A stretch of 64,000 bases of DNA, from NCBI GenBank assembly GCA_948474755.1, contig CAOLHI010001849.1:124001-188000 (forward strand), in the 5' to 3' direction. The DNA comes from Ctenosaura bakeri (lineage: Eukaryota > Chordata > Lepidosauria > Squamata > Iguanidae). The position numbers were made by a program, and so were the translations under genes. This document shows positions 20,201 to 28,264 of this stretch, piece after piece. Positions within the stretch are counted from its first letter, which is position 1; the number at the start of each line of letters is the position of its first letter. The notes under the pieces are model-generated. The model worked only from the letters and a program-made list of their open reading frames with translations. It ran no database searches and was not told where the DNA came from.

Positions 20201-22195
20201 ATCTTTGGGTCATGTTATTATATTTTCATATTGTTGAAAATGCCCCTGGTTTTAGTTCAAACTTTGCATGAATAACATAAAATTACTTAGTCTTAAGGTG
20301 CTGCAGGACTCTGCGCTCCTTCCTTTCCCTTTTCTATACTGAGACTAGCACAAAATATGGTCACACTCTCTTTTTTGGCTTCCATGACCTGGGCAAGTGT
20401 ATCCATACTGCCCAGTTTCAGCATTTTGATCCCCCTTTAACTGCCACAGTTCTATCCTGGGATTTGTAGTGTGGTGTGGCACTCAGAATTACCTGCTCCA
20501 CAAACTGAAGTACAGCACTAGAACCCACTGCCAGAAAATTCTAAATACCTCTGCGAAACTACAAATTCCAGGATTCCATAGGATGGGACAGTGGCAGTTA
20601 CAAGAGCTAGTGCGGTGTAGTGGTCTGCCTGTTGGGAGTCCTTCTGCACTGCACTGTTACAGTGCTATGATTCCACTTTCAACCTCCTATGGAATCCCGC
20701 AGTTTGCATTTTAGACAGGGGGCCTTTAGGATGCTCAGCCAGGGAACTCTTTGGCCTCAGCAAAATACACACTCCAGAAGTCCACAGGATGTTGGAAGTG
20801 GAATGACAGCACTGTAACAGTGTGGTGCGGAAAGGCCTGAGGACTAAGTCCTGGGAAGACTGGGTTTGAATCCCGTGACCTTGGGTGGGTCACACTCTCT
20901 CAGCCTCAGAGGCAGACAAGGGAAACCCCCCTCTGAACTCCCTGATGGGGTGCATTAGGGTCACTGTGGCCATTTCCGCACTACGCTCTTACAGCGCGAT
21001 GATTCCACTTTCAACACCCTATGGAATGCTGGGGTTTGCCGTTTAGCCTCCCTAAACGGCAAACCCCAGGTCCATAGAGTGTTGAAAGCGGAATCATCGC
21101 GCTGTAAGAGCGTAGTGCGGAAACGGCCCGCGAGGCAGCAATGACTCGCAGGCACGCACCAAGCCGGGCGTTCCAACACCAAGCCAGCGGCGGGGTTCGC
21201 CTTCCCTGCCCAGCCTGCCCCCCCGGGTCCCGCCGCCTACCTGGTGCAGACGTCGGGGTAGTGGGACTTGCGGAAGGCTCGCTCCAGCTCCTCCAGCTGG
21301 AAGTGGCTGAAGGTGGTGCGGTAGCGGCGCTGCTTCCGCTTCAGCTGCGCGGCCGCGCTCCCTTCCACGGCGCCCTCGCCGGCCGCCGCTTCCTCCGCGC
21401 GGGCCTCAGGCAGCAGGGCGGCCCCCGTCGCCGTCCGCAAGGTGGGGGGCGGCCTCCGAGGCTCCGCGGGGGTCCCGCCTGGGGGGGGAGGGAGGGAGGG
21501 AGGGAGGTCGAGGGGTGAGAGGAGGGCGGCGCTGAGGTTGCACCCCCACCCCCGCCGCCCTCGAGGATCCAGGAGCGGCCCGCTTCCAGGGGTGCCAAAC
21601 GGCCGTCGCGACCCGGGCCATTTCCGCGCTGCCCTCTTATCGCGCTATGATACCCCTTCCAACATCCTCTGGAATTCCGAGCGTTGTCGTTTCCCCAGGC
21701 CCAAGAGCCCTCCGGCTGAGAATTCTAAAGCCCCCCCCCGTCAACTGCAAACCCCAGGATTCCAGAGGATGCTGAAAGTGGAATCATAGCGCTATAACAG
21801 TCCAGTGCGGAAATGGCCAGAGGGGGTTGGTAGCTGCGGCGTTCCCAGGGAGCCGACCTTGGGCGGACGGGGCGAAAGAGGGGCGAGGGGGTCTTCTTCG
21901 TACCTTCCCTCGGGGCCGGGAGTCTAACCGCAGCCCCGCTCCCGTCGATTCCCGATCTACCCCTCTTCCCCACTGAGATTTGATGTGTGTGCGTGGGGGG
22001 GAGGGGGCTCCCCAACTGGCCCCGGCCCGTCTTGCTGGAGGGGGCGAGGGGACCGCGGTGTCCCGAGAGCGCCCTGCCGCCCCCCGCGCCCTCCCTCCGG
22101 GGCTCACCGAGGCCGCGGCCGCCCAGGACGCCGTCGAGGAAGCAGGAGGTGAGGAGGTGGAGGGCGGGGCCGCCGGCGGGGCTGGCGCGCTGCAT
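8009..22195 (-). CDS. arx-like: ARX-like paired-class homeobox gene, five coding exons
   Basis: Encodes an aristaless-related paired-like homeodomain transcription factor, expected to act in the nucleus on TAAT-type sites. Coding parts are 22195-22108, 21478-21241, 15733-15688, 14826-14541 and 8243-8009, all with GT-AG introns whose phases agree except at exon 4. In order the protein has an octapeptide-like motif (residues about 14-25), an Ala/Glu-rich linker, the homeodomain (79-138, with WFQNRR and Gln at position 50), a Pro/Ser/Leu tail, and a C-terminal OAR domain ending in Cys. That order, the 46-nt third exon and the split of the homeodomain after position 46 match ARX. It is far shorter than human ARX (562 residues): about 297 codons if exon 5 is read, 213 if translation stops in exon 4. 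Six homeodomain residues differ from ARX as I recall it, so a paralogue is more likely than ARX itself. One base appears to be missing in exon 4. Confidence 0.88.
10090..10210. repeat. dispersed 'TTGTAGTCC' foldback repeat
   Basis: Arms read TGCAACTCTCACTATCCCTCACCATTG and GGCTGATGGGAACTGTAGGCC-like sequence around a short centre. Confidence 0.55.
12568..13990 (+). mobile_element. Tigger-like DNA transposon relic, split by CR1
   Basis: The parts 12568-12690 and 13425-13990 are colinear with the intact copy at 38241-38956 (shared ACAAA..CTCTG..GAAGCTCCTTTTTA, GATGCAATAAAGCTT, CCACCAAAATGGAAAT, TTTTTGTTTA). The CR1 at 12693-13412 interrupts it. End motifs here are decayed. Non-coding. Confidence 0.75.
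12693..13412 (-). mobile_element. CR1 LINE 3' part (ORF2 end)
   Basis: A 201-codon open frame (13407-12802) reads [17 protein letters not shown], [14 protein letters not shown] and [20 protein letters not shown] motifs of the CR1 ORF2 C-terminus; the reverse transcriptase catalytic part is missing. The 3' end is at about 12693. It is inserted in the Tigger-like element, so it is younger than that element. Confidence 0.88.
14012..14212 (+). mobile_element. CR1 LINE 3' end
   Basis: From CTTCCTGATGGTAGGAGCAA to GGTCTCTTCCAATTCTATGA: the usual 3' terminal 200 bp of CR1 on the plus strand. Confidence 0.85.
14541..14826 (-). CDS. arx-like: ARX-like exon 4 (homeodomain end, proline-rich tail, frameshifted)
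   Basis: 286 nt, acceptor after a pyrimidine tract (TTTCTGAAAG|GT), donor GGGAAG|GTAACC. It opens with [15 protein letters not shown], the recognition helix and basic end of the homeodomain. The tail has YLD, then LEPAW, then GLSSL and FFRNPF, which line up with the ARX tail. The open frame stops at TAA 14559-14557, only 16 nt before the donor. In the frame that agrees with exon 5, the last codons read LSPQLGR, matching ISPAFGR of ARX at its exon 4/5 junction. A single missing base near 14560-14566 explains both facts. It could be a true inactivating or truncating change or a sequencing error. Confidence 0.88.
14827..15687 (-). other. intron 3 of the ARX-like gene
   Basis: 861 bp between the 46-nt exon and exon 4; contains one Sauria-type SINE, otherwise unremarkable AT-rich sequence. 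Confidence 0.85.
15120..15325 (+). mobile_element. Sauria-type tRNA-derived SINE
   Basis: tRNA-like head, middle CCTTTCAGCCTCGG, and a tail GGGTCACCATAAGTTGGAAACTCCTTGAAGGCA of Bov-B type, which lets Bov-B enzymes mobilise these SINEs. Confidence 0.8.
15688..15733 (-). CDS. arx-like: ARX-like exon 3 (46-nt homeodomain exon)
   Basis: A 46-nt exon with a good acceptor (CCATTTTCAG|GG) and donor (CAG|GTAAGT). It encodes [15 protein letters not shown] after the shared Arg, identical to ARX over this stretch as I recall it. Homeodomain position 46 is the last residue, the conserved intron site of paired-like homeobox genes. It is too short to appear as an open reading frame of useful length and was found by matching phase between exons 2 and 4. 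Confidence 0.93.
16150..16247. mobile_element. hairpin MITE H1, internally deleted
   Basis: Left arm is cut to TCCATTTCCG, right arm is complete to GCGGAAATGGC. Flanks TATAG and CATAG match at four of five positions. Confidence 0.75.
16628..16730. repeat. dispersed 'TTGTAGTCC' foldback repeat
   Basis: CCCTTCAGATGTTGTTGAAC, TTCCTCACCATTGGCTATGC and CTAGGGCTGCTGGGTGTTGCA-like arms in the usual order. Confidence 0.6.
16785..17070 (+). mobile_element. L2-type LINE 3' end relic
   Basis: Degraded C-terminal coding (CTCTGGAACTCCCTTCCTAGCC, the WNSLP motif) and then a T-rich 3' region. Stops and frameshifts throughout. Sequence to about 17540 is A/T-rich and may be further LINE 3' region. Confidence 0.6.
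17553..17680 (-). mobile_element. Sauria-type SINE, 5' half
   Basis: Reverse-strand copy of the tRNA-like head and middle (ACCCAGTGGATTTCCATGGC, GGAATCCAACCTTGC). Confidence 0.65.
17848..18103 (+). mobile_element. Sauria-type SINE, nearly complete
   Basis: Head GTGCAGTAGTTAAGAGTCCTGGACTATGAC, middle CAAGTCACATACTCTCAGCC and tail ending in ACAACAACAA. Confidence 0.85.
18535..19004. mobile_element. non-autonomous hAT element with 8-bp target duplication
   Basis: Ends TAGGACTTTCCAAA and TTTGGAAAGCTCTG are inverted repeats, and the flanks ATGTAGAG (18527-18534) and ATCTAGAG (19005-19012) match at seven of eight positions. The middle (18640-18890) is a GC-rich tandem array of a roughly 80-bp unit with the CTGCCGCTGCTCTCGCTGGG core. 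No transposase remains. Confidence 0.85.
19051..19222 (-). mobile_element. Sauria-type SINE
   Basis: Reverse-strand copy with tail first (GTGTGCCTTCAAGCCATTTC) and then TCACCGAGTAAGTTTCTATGG. Confidence 0.75.
19900..20008 (+). mobile_element. 5S-derived SINE tail fragment
   Basis: CTTTGCCTAAGAAAACCCTAC and GGTTGCCATAAGTCAACAGG match the tail of the 5S-derived SINE at 45800-45890. It is preceded by an AT/GA simple repeat at 19855-19882. Confidence 0.6.
20393..20600. mobile_element. hairpin MITE, family H2
   Basis: Foldback with arms ATCCTGGGATTTGTAGTGTG and ACTACAAATTCCAGGATTCC, plus TTTAACTGCCACAGTTCTA against GGGACAGTGGCAGTTA. A family related in its core to H1 but with different ends; another copy is at 27487-27730. 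Confidence 0.65.
20605..20962 (+). mobile_element. Sauria-type SINE interrupted by an H1 MITE
   Basis: Head (GTGCGGTGTAGTGGTCTGCC) lies at 20605-20636, the rest (GGGTTTGAATCCCG, TCACACTCTCTCAGCCTCAG) at 20840-20962. Confidence 0.75.
20637..20838. mobile_element. hairpin MITE H1
   Basis: Arms TTCTGCACTGCACTGTTACAG and TGTAACAGTGTGGTGCGGAA around a loop that includes GAACTCTTTGGCCTCAGC. It splits a Sauria-type SINE. Confidence 0.8.
20969..21127. mobile_element. hairpin MITE H1 in intron 2, next to exon 2
   Basis: 159-bp foldback with arms identical over long runs (GCCATTTCCGCACTACGCTC and its complement). Its upper end is 113 bp from the exon 2 donor. Confidence 0.88.
21241..21478 (-). CDS. 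arx-like: ARX-like exon 2 (linker and homeodomain residues 1-31)
   Basis: 238 nt. The acceptor follows a long pyrimidine tract (CCCTCC repeats then CAG) and the donor is CCAG|GTAGGC. It encodes a short Pro/Arg then Ala/Glu-rich linker followed by [13 protein letters not shown] and the homeodomain up to the DVCTR motif. In ARX the equivalent exon is several times longer and holds the polyalanine tracts; here only runs of three alanines remain. The phase leaves two bases, AG, completed by the first G of exon 3 to give Arg. Confidence 0.92.
21479..22107 (-). other. intron 1 of the ARX-like gene
   Basis: 629 bp, GC-rich, with one H1 hairpin. Confidence 0.82.
21617..21817. mobile_element. hairpin MITE H1 in intron 1
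   Basis: 201 bp; GCCATTTCCGCGCTGCCCTC at one end, GTCCAGTGCGGAAATGGC at the other. It lies 138 bp upstream of the exon 2 acceptor in the direction of transcription. Its 5-bp flanks do not match well. Confidence 0.82.
22108..22195 (-). CDS. arx-like: ARX-like exon 1 (start codon and octapeptide)
   Basis: Twenty-nine codons plus one base, beginning at the ATG at 22195 and ending at a consensus donor (G|GTGAGC). The start is chosen because this frame reads straight through the splice into exon 2 and a TATA-like box lies just upstream. Residues 14-25 ([12 protein letters not shown]) resemble the octapeptide/eh1-like repression motif near the N-terminus of ARX and other paired-like proteins, which in that family recruits Groucho/TLE co-repressors; that role here is inferred. 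The exon is less than half as long as the first coding exon of ARX. Confidence 0.8.
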
Positions 22196-22228
22196 GGCTC
22201 CTGGCCGCCCTCCGCCGCCGGGCGCCGG

Positions 22229-22236
22229 GTTTTATG
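22229..22236 (-). promoter_or_regulatory. TATA-like box of the ARX-like promoter
   Basis: The minus strand reads CCATAAAACCC about 35 nt upstream of the ATG, in otherwise very GC-rich sequence. If used, transcription would begin close to 22205 and leave a 5' leader of only about ten bases. A TAAT core within ATGCTAAT lies a little farther upstream (about 22264-22273 on the minus strand), a possible homeodomain or POU site. Confidence 0.45.
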
Positions 22237-22487
22237 GCAGACGGTCCGCCGCGGCGGCCGCCCCATTAGCATGTCGGGGGCGGGCGGCAGGGCCGTGGGC
22301 AGATCCTCGCCCCCGGGGCGGGCTGGGGGCGGGAAGGAAGGAAGGAAACGCTGGATCCCCCTCCGCCGGAGAAGGAGCCGAGGACCCCCTCCTGGAGCGC
22401 AAGCCGGCGAGCGAGCGAGCGAGAGAGAGAGCCGAGAGGGGCGCCACCTCGGAGCTGAGGACGCCTTCGAGGTGCAGCATCTTTCGG

Positions 22488-23210
22488 GGACCCCTTGAAT
22501 TTCGTAGGGACTTCTTAGGCAAGGGAGAGTCACAGAATCATAAGGCTGGAAGAGACCCCGAGGGCTATCCCTTGCAACCCCCCTGCCACGCAGGAATACG
22601 CCCCCAAAGCATTCCCCACAGATGGCTGTCCAGCTTCTCTGTTTAAAAACCTCCAAAGAAGGAGAGTCCACCACGCTCCCAGACAGAGTATTCCGCTATC
22701 GAACTGCTGTGGCCATCAGGAGATTCTTTACACAGAATCTCTCCTTGAAGTTTGAAGCCATTGCTCCATGTCCTGGTCTCTGGAGCAGCAGAAAACAGGC
22801 TTGTTCCATCCTCCAGATGACATCCCTTCAAATATTTAAACATGGCTATCACCTCGCCTCTTAACTTTCTCTTTTCCAGACTAAACATACCCCACTCCCA
22901 GGGCTTCATGGTTTCTAGGCCTTCTGCCATTTTGGTTACCCTCCTCTGGACACATCCCAGCTTGTCAACATCCTTCCTCAACTGTGGTGCCCAGAATTGG
23001 ACATAGTATTCCAGGTGGGGTCTGACCAAAGCAGAATAGAGTGCTCATCACTCAGATATGGGTTTGCCAGTTCCCTCCTCTGAAATATCGCCCACAGCCC
23101 CTGGGAGGAGTTGGTGGTCTCCCATCCAATTACTAACCAGGGCTGACCCTCCTTAGCTTCCAAAATCAGATAGGATCTGGTGCCTTTAGGGTATTCAGGC
23201 AAAGATAAAA
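22488..23210 (-). mobile_element. 5S rRNA-derived SINE, split by CR1
   Basis: On the minus strand 23210-23041 has the 5S-like head (GATTTTGGAAGCTAAGGAGG, then TTGGATGGGAGACCACC, matching the internal promoter region of 5S rRNA), and 22525-22488 has part of the tail (TTGCCTAAG, reverse TTAGGCAAGG). A CR1 copy separates them. Confidence 0.75.
22530..23040 (-). mobile_element. CR1 LINE 3' part
   Basis: Open frame 23029-22643 carries [15 protein letters not shown] and [20 protein letters not shown], the CR1 ORF2 end. Inserted into a 5S-derived SINE just upstream of the homeobox gene promoter. Confidence 0.88.
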
Positions 23211-23733
23211 CTGGGAAATTCCTTCCTGGAGTACTCTGTCAACCTCTCCCCTCCTTAGATTTCAGACTCAAATGTAGTCTTCTCATTTTCTAGTCCAGCA
23301 GTCTTTGAACTTGTATGAATTTGGTGCTGTATTTGGAAGAGCTTGCAAAAATTACTTTTTTGGACCAATAGGCAAGCTGTGATGATTGTTACTGTTGTTT
23401 GCAGTCAAACTTAGGTAACCTTATGAACTTGAGACCTCTAAGAGCCCATCTTTAGCTGTCTTGCTCAGGCCCTGGACATTCAGGGCTGCAGTGGATCACT
23501 GGCTGAATCAATCCCATTGTAATGTGGGCTTCCTTTTTCCTCACCGCCTTCCACTTTCCCCACTATTATATTTTTCCATGTGAGTCATGACTTCTCATGA
23601 TACGTCCAAAGCACAATAGTCCAAGCTTAATCATTTTAGTTATTGGCTCTCGTGCTCTTTTTTTTGGTCTTCTTAGCAAAGAGGACTCTGCCCCAGCATC
23701 ACATCTCAGATGAGTTGTTTTTCTTCCTTTCAG

Positions 23734-23895
23734 GCCATTTCCGCACTAGACTGTTATAGTGCAATTATTCCACTTTCAACATCGTATGGAATCCTGGGGT
23801 TTCCAGCTGGCTCCTCCCGAAACTGCAAACCCCAGGATTCCATACAATGTTGAAAGTGGAATAATAGCACTAAAATAGTCTAGTGCAGAAATGGC
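23734..23895. mobile_element. hairpin MITE H1 with perfect 5-bp duplication
   Basis: 162-bp foldback starting GCCATTTCCGCACTAGACTG. TTCAG lies on both sides (23729-23733 and 23896-23900), the cleanest target duplication of the family. Inserted in Bov-B. Confidence 0.92.
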
Positions 23896-24084
23896 TTCAG
23901 TTTTCTTCCCTGTCCAACTTTCACAACCATACATAGAAATAAGAAATAAGCATGGACTATTCTGATGTTGGTATTCAGTGATAATAGCTTTTACCCTTGC
24001 AAATCTTATCTAGTTCCTTTATAAGAACCTTTCAAGTCTTAGCCTTCTTCTATTTCTTTGCTACAGTCTCCATTTTTCACAAAA

Positions 24085-24269
24085 GTGCCAGTGTGGTGTA
24101 ATGATTTGATCCTTGCACTGTGACTCTGGAGTCCAGGGTTTGATTCTCCACTCAGCCATGGAAACCCACTGGATGGTCTTGGGTGTGTCACACACTCTCG
24201 GTCCCAGAAAACTCTGCAATAGGGTGCTATAAGTCAGAAACGACTTGAAGGTGTGCAACAGCAACAACT
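24085..24269 (+). mobile_element. Sauria-type SINE
   Basis: GTGCCAGTGTGGTGTAATGA head to CAACAGCAACAAC tail, inserted in Bov-B. Confidence 0.85.
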
Positions 24270-24602
24270 CCATTGACAGTCTTTACTAACTTGCAGCTTT
24301 CACTGGAGTCTCTATTAACAGTCATTGTTAATGACTGAGCCATGGTATAGAAACTGTTTGCCTATTTCTATGTCTTCATCTTCCAAATTAAACAACAAAA
24401 CAGATCAACACCCTTTGGAATTCTGTAATTTTGTCCTTCTACTGCATCTATAAAATAAAATATCCCTGGATGCTTAAAAAAAAAGCCACAAGCGGTGTGA
24501 AGTTTTCGGGATTCTTTCTCCTGATGGAACAGAATTTTGTGCCATGAAAGAAGATCCTTCAAGCATGATCGTAAAGAGGAGGTAATAAATATTTCAGGAA
24601 GA

Positions 24603-24715
24603 AGGGAACTTTGGCTCTCCAGGTGTTTTGGACTACAGTTCCCGCAGTCCCGGACCACTCGCCATGCTGGGAGAAGCTCATGGGAATTGTGGCCTTTGTA
24701 ACACGAAAAGTTTCT
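24603..24715. repeat. dispersed 'TTGTAGTCC' foldback repeat
   Basis: GGTGTTTTGGACTACAGTTCCCGCAGTCCC then CATGGGAATTGTGGCC. Confidence 0.55.
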
Positions 24716-25519
24716 CACTCCTGTAATATATTGACTGCAGAATCAGAACTATGGCTGTTTGAGAAATGAATAAAAATGAACGCAGTGGGTTTGAGAAGCT
24801 TGTTAACAGCTGTGTGAAATTATTGCCAGTAAGCAAGAAAGGATGTGTAACTAATTTAAATTTAAATCTAATAAAATGTGTGTGATAGTGGAACATTTTC
24901 ATTTCCTGCTATGGCATTTTGTGGATGTAGGTCACATGTGCAAAGTCCAATAAATTGCGCCTCTCTGAAAATTCACCACCCCACTAATCTAAATTCCTTG
25001 GGGAAGGTGCTGGATAAAATGTTTCCAATATGTTCTGCCCCTTTGTTTTTACTCTCCATTTTTTAATGGTGAAAACGGATACAGTTTCTGGCAGTCTGAT
25101 CCAGAGTTAGATACATCTCAGTCCATTTTATTTCTGTGGGCTTATGTTTAGAAGAGAAATTACCTTTGGGCTATAATTCCAGTTTGGAGAAATTACCTTT
25201 GGGCTGTAACTCCAGAGGTTGAAAAAGGCTGTCTGGAGGATTCTGGGAGCTGCAGTCCAAAATGTAGCTTCCCCAAATGTTGCCAGTTCTGCATGGAAGC
25301 AGATTCTGATTAGAATACACTTGATGTCAATTTCCCTCAAAGGGCCATCAAAATCTGAGTGAACATGTTTAGAATCAGGCTCAAATTCTGGGCGTATAGA
25401 CTTTATATTACGGAATGAACAATCCTAGCACCCACTGCAGGCTGGCAGAGGATGGGGTTAGGACAGGGAAGAAGCACCTCTCCACTGGTAGGTGGCATGT
25501 CTGCCCCAGAACCCCTCCG

Positions 25520-25745
25520 GTGCGTATGTGTGTGCCTTTAAGGCATCTGTTGACTTATAGCAACTCCAAGAATTTCATAGGATTTTCTTAGGCAATACTC
25601 AGGGGTGGTTTGCAACCACCTCCCTCTGAATGTAGCCTACAGCATCTGATATTCCTTGGTGATATTCCTTCCACCTATTAACCATGCCTGACCCTGCCTG
25701 CCTTCCAAGATCAGAGATGATCTGGGGATTCAAGGCTAGATCCTC
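25520..25745 (-). mobile_element. 5S rRNA-derived SINE
   Basis: Minus strand: 5S-like head with GATCATCTCTGATCTTGGAAG and GGTCAGGCATGG at 25745-25620, tail CCTAAGAAAATCCTATGAAATTC-like to TTAAAGGCACAC at 25520. Head plus tail in one copy shows these belong to one element. Confidence 0.75.
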
Positions 25746-25779
25746 TGAAACATCTGCAGAAAACTCTGATGGTGTACAG

Positions 25780-26010
25780 AATTGAATCATAGACCACAAG
25801 GGCCATTGAATCCAGACTCCTGCTATGCAGGGATACACCATCGAAGCATTCCCAACAGATGGCCATCCAGCCTCTATTTAAAAACCTCCAAAGAAGGAGA
25901 CTCCACCACACTCCCAGGTAGCAGTGTATTCCACTGTCAAACTGTTCTTACCATCAAGAAATTCTTCCTAATGTTTAGGTGGAATCTCTTTTCCTGAAGT
26001 TTGATCTGCC
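25780..26010 (-). mobile_element. CR1 LINE 3' end
   Basis: The terminal 230 bp of CR1 (GATGGCCATCCAGCCTCTAT, CTCCAAAGAAGGAGACTCCA). Confidence 0.88.
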
Positions 26011-26600
26011 TTCAGGTGCCATCCTGAAATCTCATCCTTGCTGGTGATATCAGTGTTTCGACTCCAAGACTTAGAAAAATTAATTTTGGACTCTTAGCCT
26101 ATTTCTTGGATTCTTTTTGTTTTGATGTGGATATGTTGGCTGAGAGATTCTGGGAGTTGCAGTCTAAAATTAACTGTTTCAAGCTCTGTATGGTCTGGTA
26201 TGTTTGCCAGACAGCATTTTTTCAGCAGGTACCATGTCCAGGTCTGTGATGAAATCCGCACTCTAATTACTGCCAGGATTTTCAGAGAATGGAAGTTGCC
26301 AAGAAAGTGAATTCAATGCTCCCTCTTGTGGGACATACAGATAATGTTATTGCAGCAAACCGGAGATTTGTCCTTGACTTAAATATTGATTTGCCAAATT
26401 TTTAAAGGGATGTCAGTGAGAGAAAATTTGCAGTGCTAAGTGCCTGATGGTCATTATTTTTCTTTCTGATGTTCAAGCTGTGGGTGACAATCCTTCTGTA
26501 GCCCAAACAGCATCTTCCATGCACAAGAGGGAGGGAGTGGCTTAGGAAAATTGCACATTTTTCAATATCATCTTTTTTTGGAGGGAAGAAGACCCTAAGT
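26010..26600. other. no gene seen
   Basis: Unique-looking sequence without a supported exon. Confidence 0.45.
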
Positions 26601-26602
26601 AG

Positions 26603-26840
26603 GAAGTTGTTGCATACCTTCAAATCATTTCCAACTTGTGGAGACCCTAAGGTGACCCTATTGCAGGGTTTTCCTGGCAAAATTTGTTCAGAGGGGGTTT
26701 CCACTGCCTTTCTCTGAGGCTGAGAGAGTGTGACTTGCTCAAGGTCATCAAGTGGGTTTCCATGGCCAAGCCAGGGATTTGAACTCTGATCACCAGAGTT
26801 ATAATCCAGTGCTCAAATAACTACATCATGCTGGCTGTCA
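26603..26840 (-). mobile_element. Sauria-type SINE
   Basis: Tail TTGTTGCATACCTTCAAATC first, then GAGGCTGAGAGAGTGTGACT and the tRNA-like head. Confidence 0.85.
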
Positions 26841-26844
26841 AGCA

Positions 26845-27480
26845 GAAGAAAGAGAACAGTCTTAGGAGGGCTGAACACTGTCAGTGGTCTTGCAGTGCTG
26901 ACTGTGGGGAAAAACTTTAAGCGGCTGGAATAGAGCGGCTGAAATCTGGAGAGAGATCTTCCTTCTGTTAGGGAGACTGCAGTAGTAGCCTTAACACAGC
27001 AGATTTGGGGTAGCAAATATTTAGTAATTGTTATCGTACCTTTTTCTGTCTGGAAGAGGGAGAAAGACTGTGCCAGGTCAGGGTTGTGTGTGTTTTTTGA
27101 GCCCAGATAACTTAGGTTAGGAATACATAATATATTTTATTTACTTAGTGAATCCTCCTTCAGTAGGTATATCTCCCTTTCTTTTAAATATGGAACTTAA
27201 TGGTGGCTTACAGTAATATTGAATGCCAAGCATAATTAGAACAAAAGCAAGACCAAAGGTTAAAATAAAAGATTAAAATTAAAGCCATCATTTAACACAC
27301 AATTTAAAAAACCTTATCTAGAAAGAAAATACAGAACCTAGCAAGTCTCTTCTTCCATGTTATCCAGTTGCCCAAAGCCTGCTTGAATAGAAAAAGTCAT
27401 TGCTGTTATGCTAGCAGAAAGACAACAGGGGGAAAGTTAGTTTAGTCTTCTTCCTTGGTAGGAAGGCCTCTGGGGGTGGC
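26845..27480. other. no gene seen; possible L2 tail
   Basis: 27120-27300 looks like a decayed LINE 3' end (CTTAGTGAATCC, GGTGGCTTACAGTAATATTG). No exon. Confidence 0.4.
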
Positions 27481-27486
27481 AGGGAC

Positions 27487-27730
27487 AAGAGTGCATCTCC
27501 ATTGCACAGTTATAGCAATTTGATACCATTTGAATTGCTATGTTTTTGTCCTGTGCAGTCCTGGGATTTGTAGTTTGCAGAGGTACTTAACATTCTCATC
27601 TGGTACCATTGTTGGGGGAATGCATTAGAGCTTTCTACCTGAGAATTCTAAGCACCCCAACAAACAGCAAATCCAATGATCCCTTAGGAACCATGATAGT
27701 TAAAGTGGTATCAAACTGTTATAAACTTAT
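27487..27730. mobile_element. hairpin MITE H2
   Basis: Arms TTTGATACCATTTGAATTGC / TAGTTAAAGTGGTATCAAAC with TCCTGGGATTTGTAGTTTG in between. Divergent copies: 39226-39445 and 52505-52660. Confidence 0.65.
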
Positions 27731-27782
27731 AATGTCAATATGGACCAAGAGAAAGTCTTCCTCAGAAGATCTCAGAACCTGG

Positions 27783-27951
27783 GCCATTTCCGCACTAGAC
27801 TGTTATAGCGCTATGATTCCACTTTCAGCATTCTATGGAATCCTGGGGTTTGCAGTTTCGAGAGGGGCCAGCTGGAAACTGCAAACCCCAGGATTCCATA
27901 GGATGTTGAAAATGGAATCGTAGTGCTATAACAGTCTAGTGCGGAAATGGC
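27783..27951. mobile_element. hairpin MITE H1
   Basis: 169-bp foldback. Flanks CCTGG and CCTAG match at four of five. Confidence 0.88.
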
Positions 27952-28264
27952 CCTAGTCTGGCTTCTGTGTGAGCATACAAACATATGTGGTATATACAAA
28001 TATATGTAGTGTGGTGTATACAAATATATACAAATATATGTGGTGGCTTCATTTGAATAATTGAAATCAACAACAGAGATCTGTGCCACAATGTTGTGGT
28101 ATGGATTGCTTTTGCTCAAGATTCTGGCCACTCCATTCTATTTCCATTCTCCTTCTCCATTCTATTTCCCTCCTTTTCTGTCCCACCTCCAGCATATGCA
28201 TATACAGTCCTCCTTCCATGTTTGCAGGTTTGACCTTCACGAAAGTGATTATTTATGAGGCGCT

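Larger units (their letters stand above)
15734..21240 (-). other. intron 2 of the ARX-like gene
   Basis: About 5.5 kb. Filled with L2 and SINE pieces, a hAT element, and hairpin MITEs; 19230-19820 and 20010-20390 show nothing I can name. Confidence 0.8.
21120..22480. promoter_or_regulatory. CpG-island-like GC-rich block over promoter and exons 1-2
   Basis: Base composition changes sharply from AT-rich flanks to C/G runs with frequent CpG across this stretch, which holds exons 1 and 2, intron 1 and the promoter. Such islands are usual at developmental homeobox genes. Boundaries are by eye. One hairpin MITE (21617-21817) sits inside and another forms its lower edge. Confidence 0.8.
23385..24365 (-). 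mobile_element. Bov-B LINE 3' part, cut by a MITE and a SINE
   Basis: Minus-strand Bov-B 3' sequence at 23385-23733, 23896-24084 and about 24270-24365 (CTTGCTCAGGCCCTGGACATT, CCAACTTTCACAACCATACA, GTTAATGACTGAGCCATGG). No intact coding. Bov-B is the likely partner LINE of the Sauria and 5S-derived SINEs here. Confidence 0.7.

Noticed and set aside
21784..22674. 296-codon minus-strand frame and long plus-strand frames across the GC-rich block
   Set aside because: They run through introns, the promoter and a MITE. High GC removes stop codons. The splice-supported exons use another frame.
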